Shown here: in pieces, positions 13,620 to 15,271 of the stretch
Layout of the letters: each line of letters starts with the position of its first letter
Position numbering within the stretch: the first letter of the stretch is position 1
From: a bacterium
GTDB lineage: Bacteria > Cyanobacteriota > Vampirovibrionia > Gastranaerophilales > Gastranaerophilaceae
Direction: 5' to 3'
Length of the DNA: 15,271 nt
Assembly: GCA_017995595.1 (NCBI GenBank)
Contig: JAGOIO010000011.1
Location: 1-15,271 of the forward strand
The notes under the pieces: model-generated
Database searches by the model: none
Told to the model about the DNA's origin: nothing
The model's input: only the letters and a program-made list of their open reading frames with translations
Program-made: the position numbers and the translations under genes

Positions 13620-14705
13620 ATGACAGAAAACGCATACATTCACATACCTTTTTGTAAAAGCAAATGTTTTTATTGTGTTTTTACATCTTTTTCGTCTTTA
13701 AAAAGCAGAGATGAATATATTTTTGCACTCAAAAAAGAAATAGGCAAATTTTACAAAGGAGAAGAATTAAGGACTCTTTATTTTGGAGGAGGAACACCGT
13801 CTTTGCTCACTGTTGAGCAGATTAAAAGTATTCTTGAATTATTTAAGGTTAAAGAACATGCAGAAATCACACTGGAAGCAAATCCTGACGGAATAGACAT
13901 TAATTACTTAAAAGGAATAAAAGATATCGGTATAAACAGAATAAGTTTTGGTTCTCAGACCTTCAATGACAAGTTGTTAAAAGATATCGGCAGAACTCAC
14001 TGTGCAAAAGATATAAAAATTGCAGTAAAGAATGCCAAGACCGCAGGATTTGAAAATATCAGCGTTGATTTAATATATGGACTTCCATCTCAAAGTATTG
14101 AAGATTTTTCTAAGGACTTGGACAAAGTAATAGACTTAGAGATAGAACATGTTTCTCTTTATGGACTAAAAATTGATGAAGGTTGTGTTTTTGCAGTTAA
14201 ACCTCCAAAAAATTTACCAAATGCTGATATGCAAGCGGATATGATTTTACTTGCAATAAAGAAGTTAAAAGATGCAGGATTTGAGCATTATGAAGTAAGT
14301 AATTTTTCAAAAAAGAGTTTTGAGTCCAAACATAATCTTAATTATTGGAACAACAATACATATTACGGCTTTGGACTTTCTTCCAGCGGATACGAAAACG
14401 GAATAAGATATAAAAACGAAATAAATTTAAAAAAATATATAGAAAATCCTTATAAAAAGCTTGAAGAGGAAAAGATTACGAAACAACAAAAGCTTGAAGA
14501 AGAAATCTTTTTAGGGTTGAGAAAACTAAATGGAATTAATTTTGAAGAAATTAATTCAAAATTTAATATTGATTTTGAAAAAAAATATAAGAATATTTTA
14601 ACAAAATATACAAAATATCTTGTCAAAAACGGGGAATTTTATCATTTAACAGAAAGTGGAATTTTAATAAGTAATGAAATAATGTCAGAATTTATAGAAA
14701 TTTAA
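13620..14705 (+). CDS. hemW: HemW-like radical SAM protein (heme chaperone family)
   Basis: A 361-residue protein. AYIHIPFCKSKCFYCVF has CX3CX2C (Cys12, Cys16, Cys19) followed by Phe21: HemW has CxF where true oxygen-independent coproporphyrinogen oxidase HemN has CxC. YFGGGTPS (54-61) binds SAM. HNLNYW (238-243) is the HemW heme-binding HNxxYW motif. The position of the GAGAHSY motif reads GLSSSGY (252-258), so the usual His is missing. The C-terminal winged-helix-like domain (EEEIFLGLRKLNGIN onward) is present. HemW carries heme to target enzymes rather than making porphyrin. The start appears leaderless, and the stop overlaps the opposing gene's stop by 4 bases. Confidence 0.93.
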   Translation: MTENAYIHIPFCKSKCFYCVFTSFSSLKSRDEYIFALKKEIGKFYKGEELRTLYFGGGTPSLLTVEQIKSILELFKVKEHAEITLEANPDGIDINYLKGIKDIGINRISFGSQTFNDKLLKDIGRTHCAKDIKIAVKNAKTAGFENISVDLIYGLPSQSIEDFSKDLDKVIDLEIEHVSLYGLKIDEGCVFAVKPPKNLPNADMQADMILLAIKKLKDAGFEHYEVSNFSKKSFESKHNLNYWNNNTYYGFGLSSSGYENGIRYKNEINLKKYIENPYKKLEEEKITKQQKLEEEIFLGLRKLNGINFEEINSKFNIDFEKKYKNILTKYTKYLVKNGEFYHLTESGILISNEIMSEFIEI

Positions 14706-15271
14706 TTCTGATTTTGGATTTTAGACTTATAAAAATCAACTATATCCATAGCAGCATGAAGCTTTAAAGAAACAGGTTCAACTTCTTTTTTCCAAGCATT
14801 AAAACTGCAAGTCAACGGCAAAAAGCCCAAAGGATTATCAGGAAAATCTTTACAAATTTGCGGACGATTTTGATAATCAGGACACCTGTTATCATCAGTA
14901 ACTTTTGGACAATGATAAAAATATATTTTTTCTTCTTTTTTTAAATCCTTATCAAGCATATCAAAATATTCCGGAAAAATTTGTCTTGCCTCATCTTTAC
15001 TTCCATAAGGAACAAAAACACTTAAAAATTGTTTCGCAAAATTATCACCGCACTCAGACTTTTGCTGTAACTCTTGAGGCGAAAATTCGCTTACCGCAAG
15101 TTTGCAACAAGTTCCGCACCCACAACATCTGTAATCTTGTCTTTTTGACTGGACATATTGCCATTTTTCAACAATTTTTTGTATAAAATTTGTTTCTAAA
15201 TATTTTATAAGTTGATTTTGCCAAAGCTTATATGTGCAACCACTTGGAAAATTTGATAATATATCTATATC
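14702..15271 (-). CDS. YkgJ-type zinc/iron-chelating domain protein (5' end beyond the window)
   Basis: The minus-strand frame is open from the window edge to the stop at 14702, giving 189 residues with no start visible; an internal ATG at 14959 is not the start because the family motif lies upstream of it. RCCGCGTCCKLAVSEF near the middle is the CxxCxxCC cluster of the YkgJ (UPF0153) family, and CPKVTDDNRCPDYQN, then RPQICKDFP, is its second half. These proteins are thought to bind zinc or an iron-sulfur cluster; their role is unclear. The sequence KLWQNQLIKYLETNFIQKIVEKW precedes the motif. The gene faces hemW and shares the TTAA of its stop. Confidence 0.8.
   Translation of the reverse strand, partial: DIDILSNFPSGCTYKLWQNQLIKYLETNFIQKIVEKWQYVQSKRQDYRCCGCGTCCKLAVSEFSPQELQQKSECGDNFAKQFLSVFVPYGSKDEARQIFPEYFDMLDKDLKKEEKIYFYHCPKVTDDNRCPDYQNRPQICKDFPDNPLGFLPLTCSFNAWKKEVEPVSLKLHAAMDIVDFYKSKIQNQN

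Noticed and set aside
14702..14959. An 85-residue gene starting at ATG 14959
   Set aside because: The frame continues upstream to the window edge and contains the family's Cys cluster there, so this ATG is internal.
14905..15186. A 93-codon plus-strand frame near the right edge
   Set aside because: The minus strand here codes the CxxCxxCC motif of a YkgJ-type protein, so this is its shadow.

Overview
The window is AT-rich (about one third G+C by eye), with Shine-Dalgarno-led bacterial genes, TTG and GTG starts as well as ATG, and short intergenic regions. The partial prepilin at the left edge, an SLH-domain surface protein, a DUF2993/GerMN lipid- or envelope-type gene pair and the rpsF-ssb-rpsR operon together suggest a non-photosynthetic relative of Cyanobacteria such as Gastranaerophilales (Melainabacteria/Vampirovibrionia). 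This placement is inferred from protein style only. There is no mobile element, CRISPR array, rRNA or tRNA.

Layout: (1) 1-2100: a prepilin running off the left edge (minus strand), divergent from a three-gene operon of a secreted DUF2993/LmeA-like protein, a membrane-anchored GerMN protein and a small HicB-like protein, closed by a bidirectional hairpin shared with pyk. (2) 2126-5112: pyruvate kinase (minus), divergent from a secreted protein with three SLH repeats, a beta domain and a glycine-rich segment. (3) 5171-6728: a secreted cysteine-rich protein with its own promoter and terminator, then a radical SAM protein with SPASM-like cysteines. (4) 6718-9120, minus: a PilM-PilN fusion (GspL-like layout) and a PilO/GspM-like protein, the inner-membrane platform of a type IV pilus or type II secretion system. 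(5) 9244-11013: nadA-dapF, for NAD and for diaminopimelate/lysine synthesis. (6) 11075-12359: rpsF-ssb-rpsR plus a 61-residue unknown gene and a strong hairpin. (7) 12378-15271: a secreted protein sharing a domain pair with the SLH protein (minus), divergent from hemW, which meets a partial YkgJ-like Cys-cluster protein tail to tail.

Most genes are housekeeping or envelope genes. The window shows no clear defence or biosynthetic island. The most unusual items are the GspL-like fusion with its low-complexity tail, the domain pair shared by two secreted proteins 7 kb apart, the cysteine-rich protein next to a radical SAM enzyme, a probably leaderless hemW with a promoter overlapping a divergent one, a tryptophan-free SSB, and two pairs of convergent genes whose 3' ends overlap.
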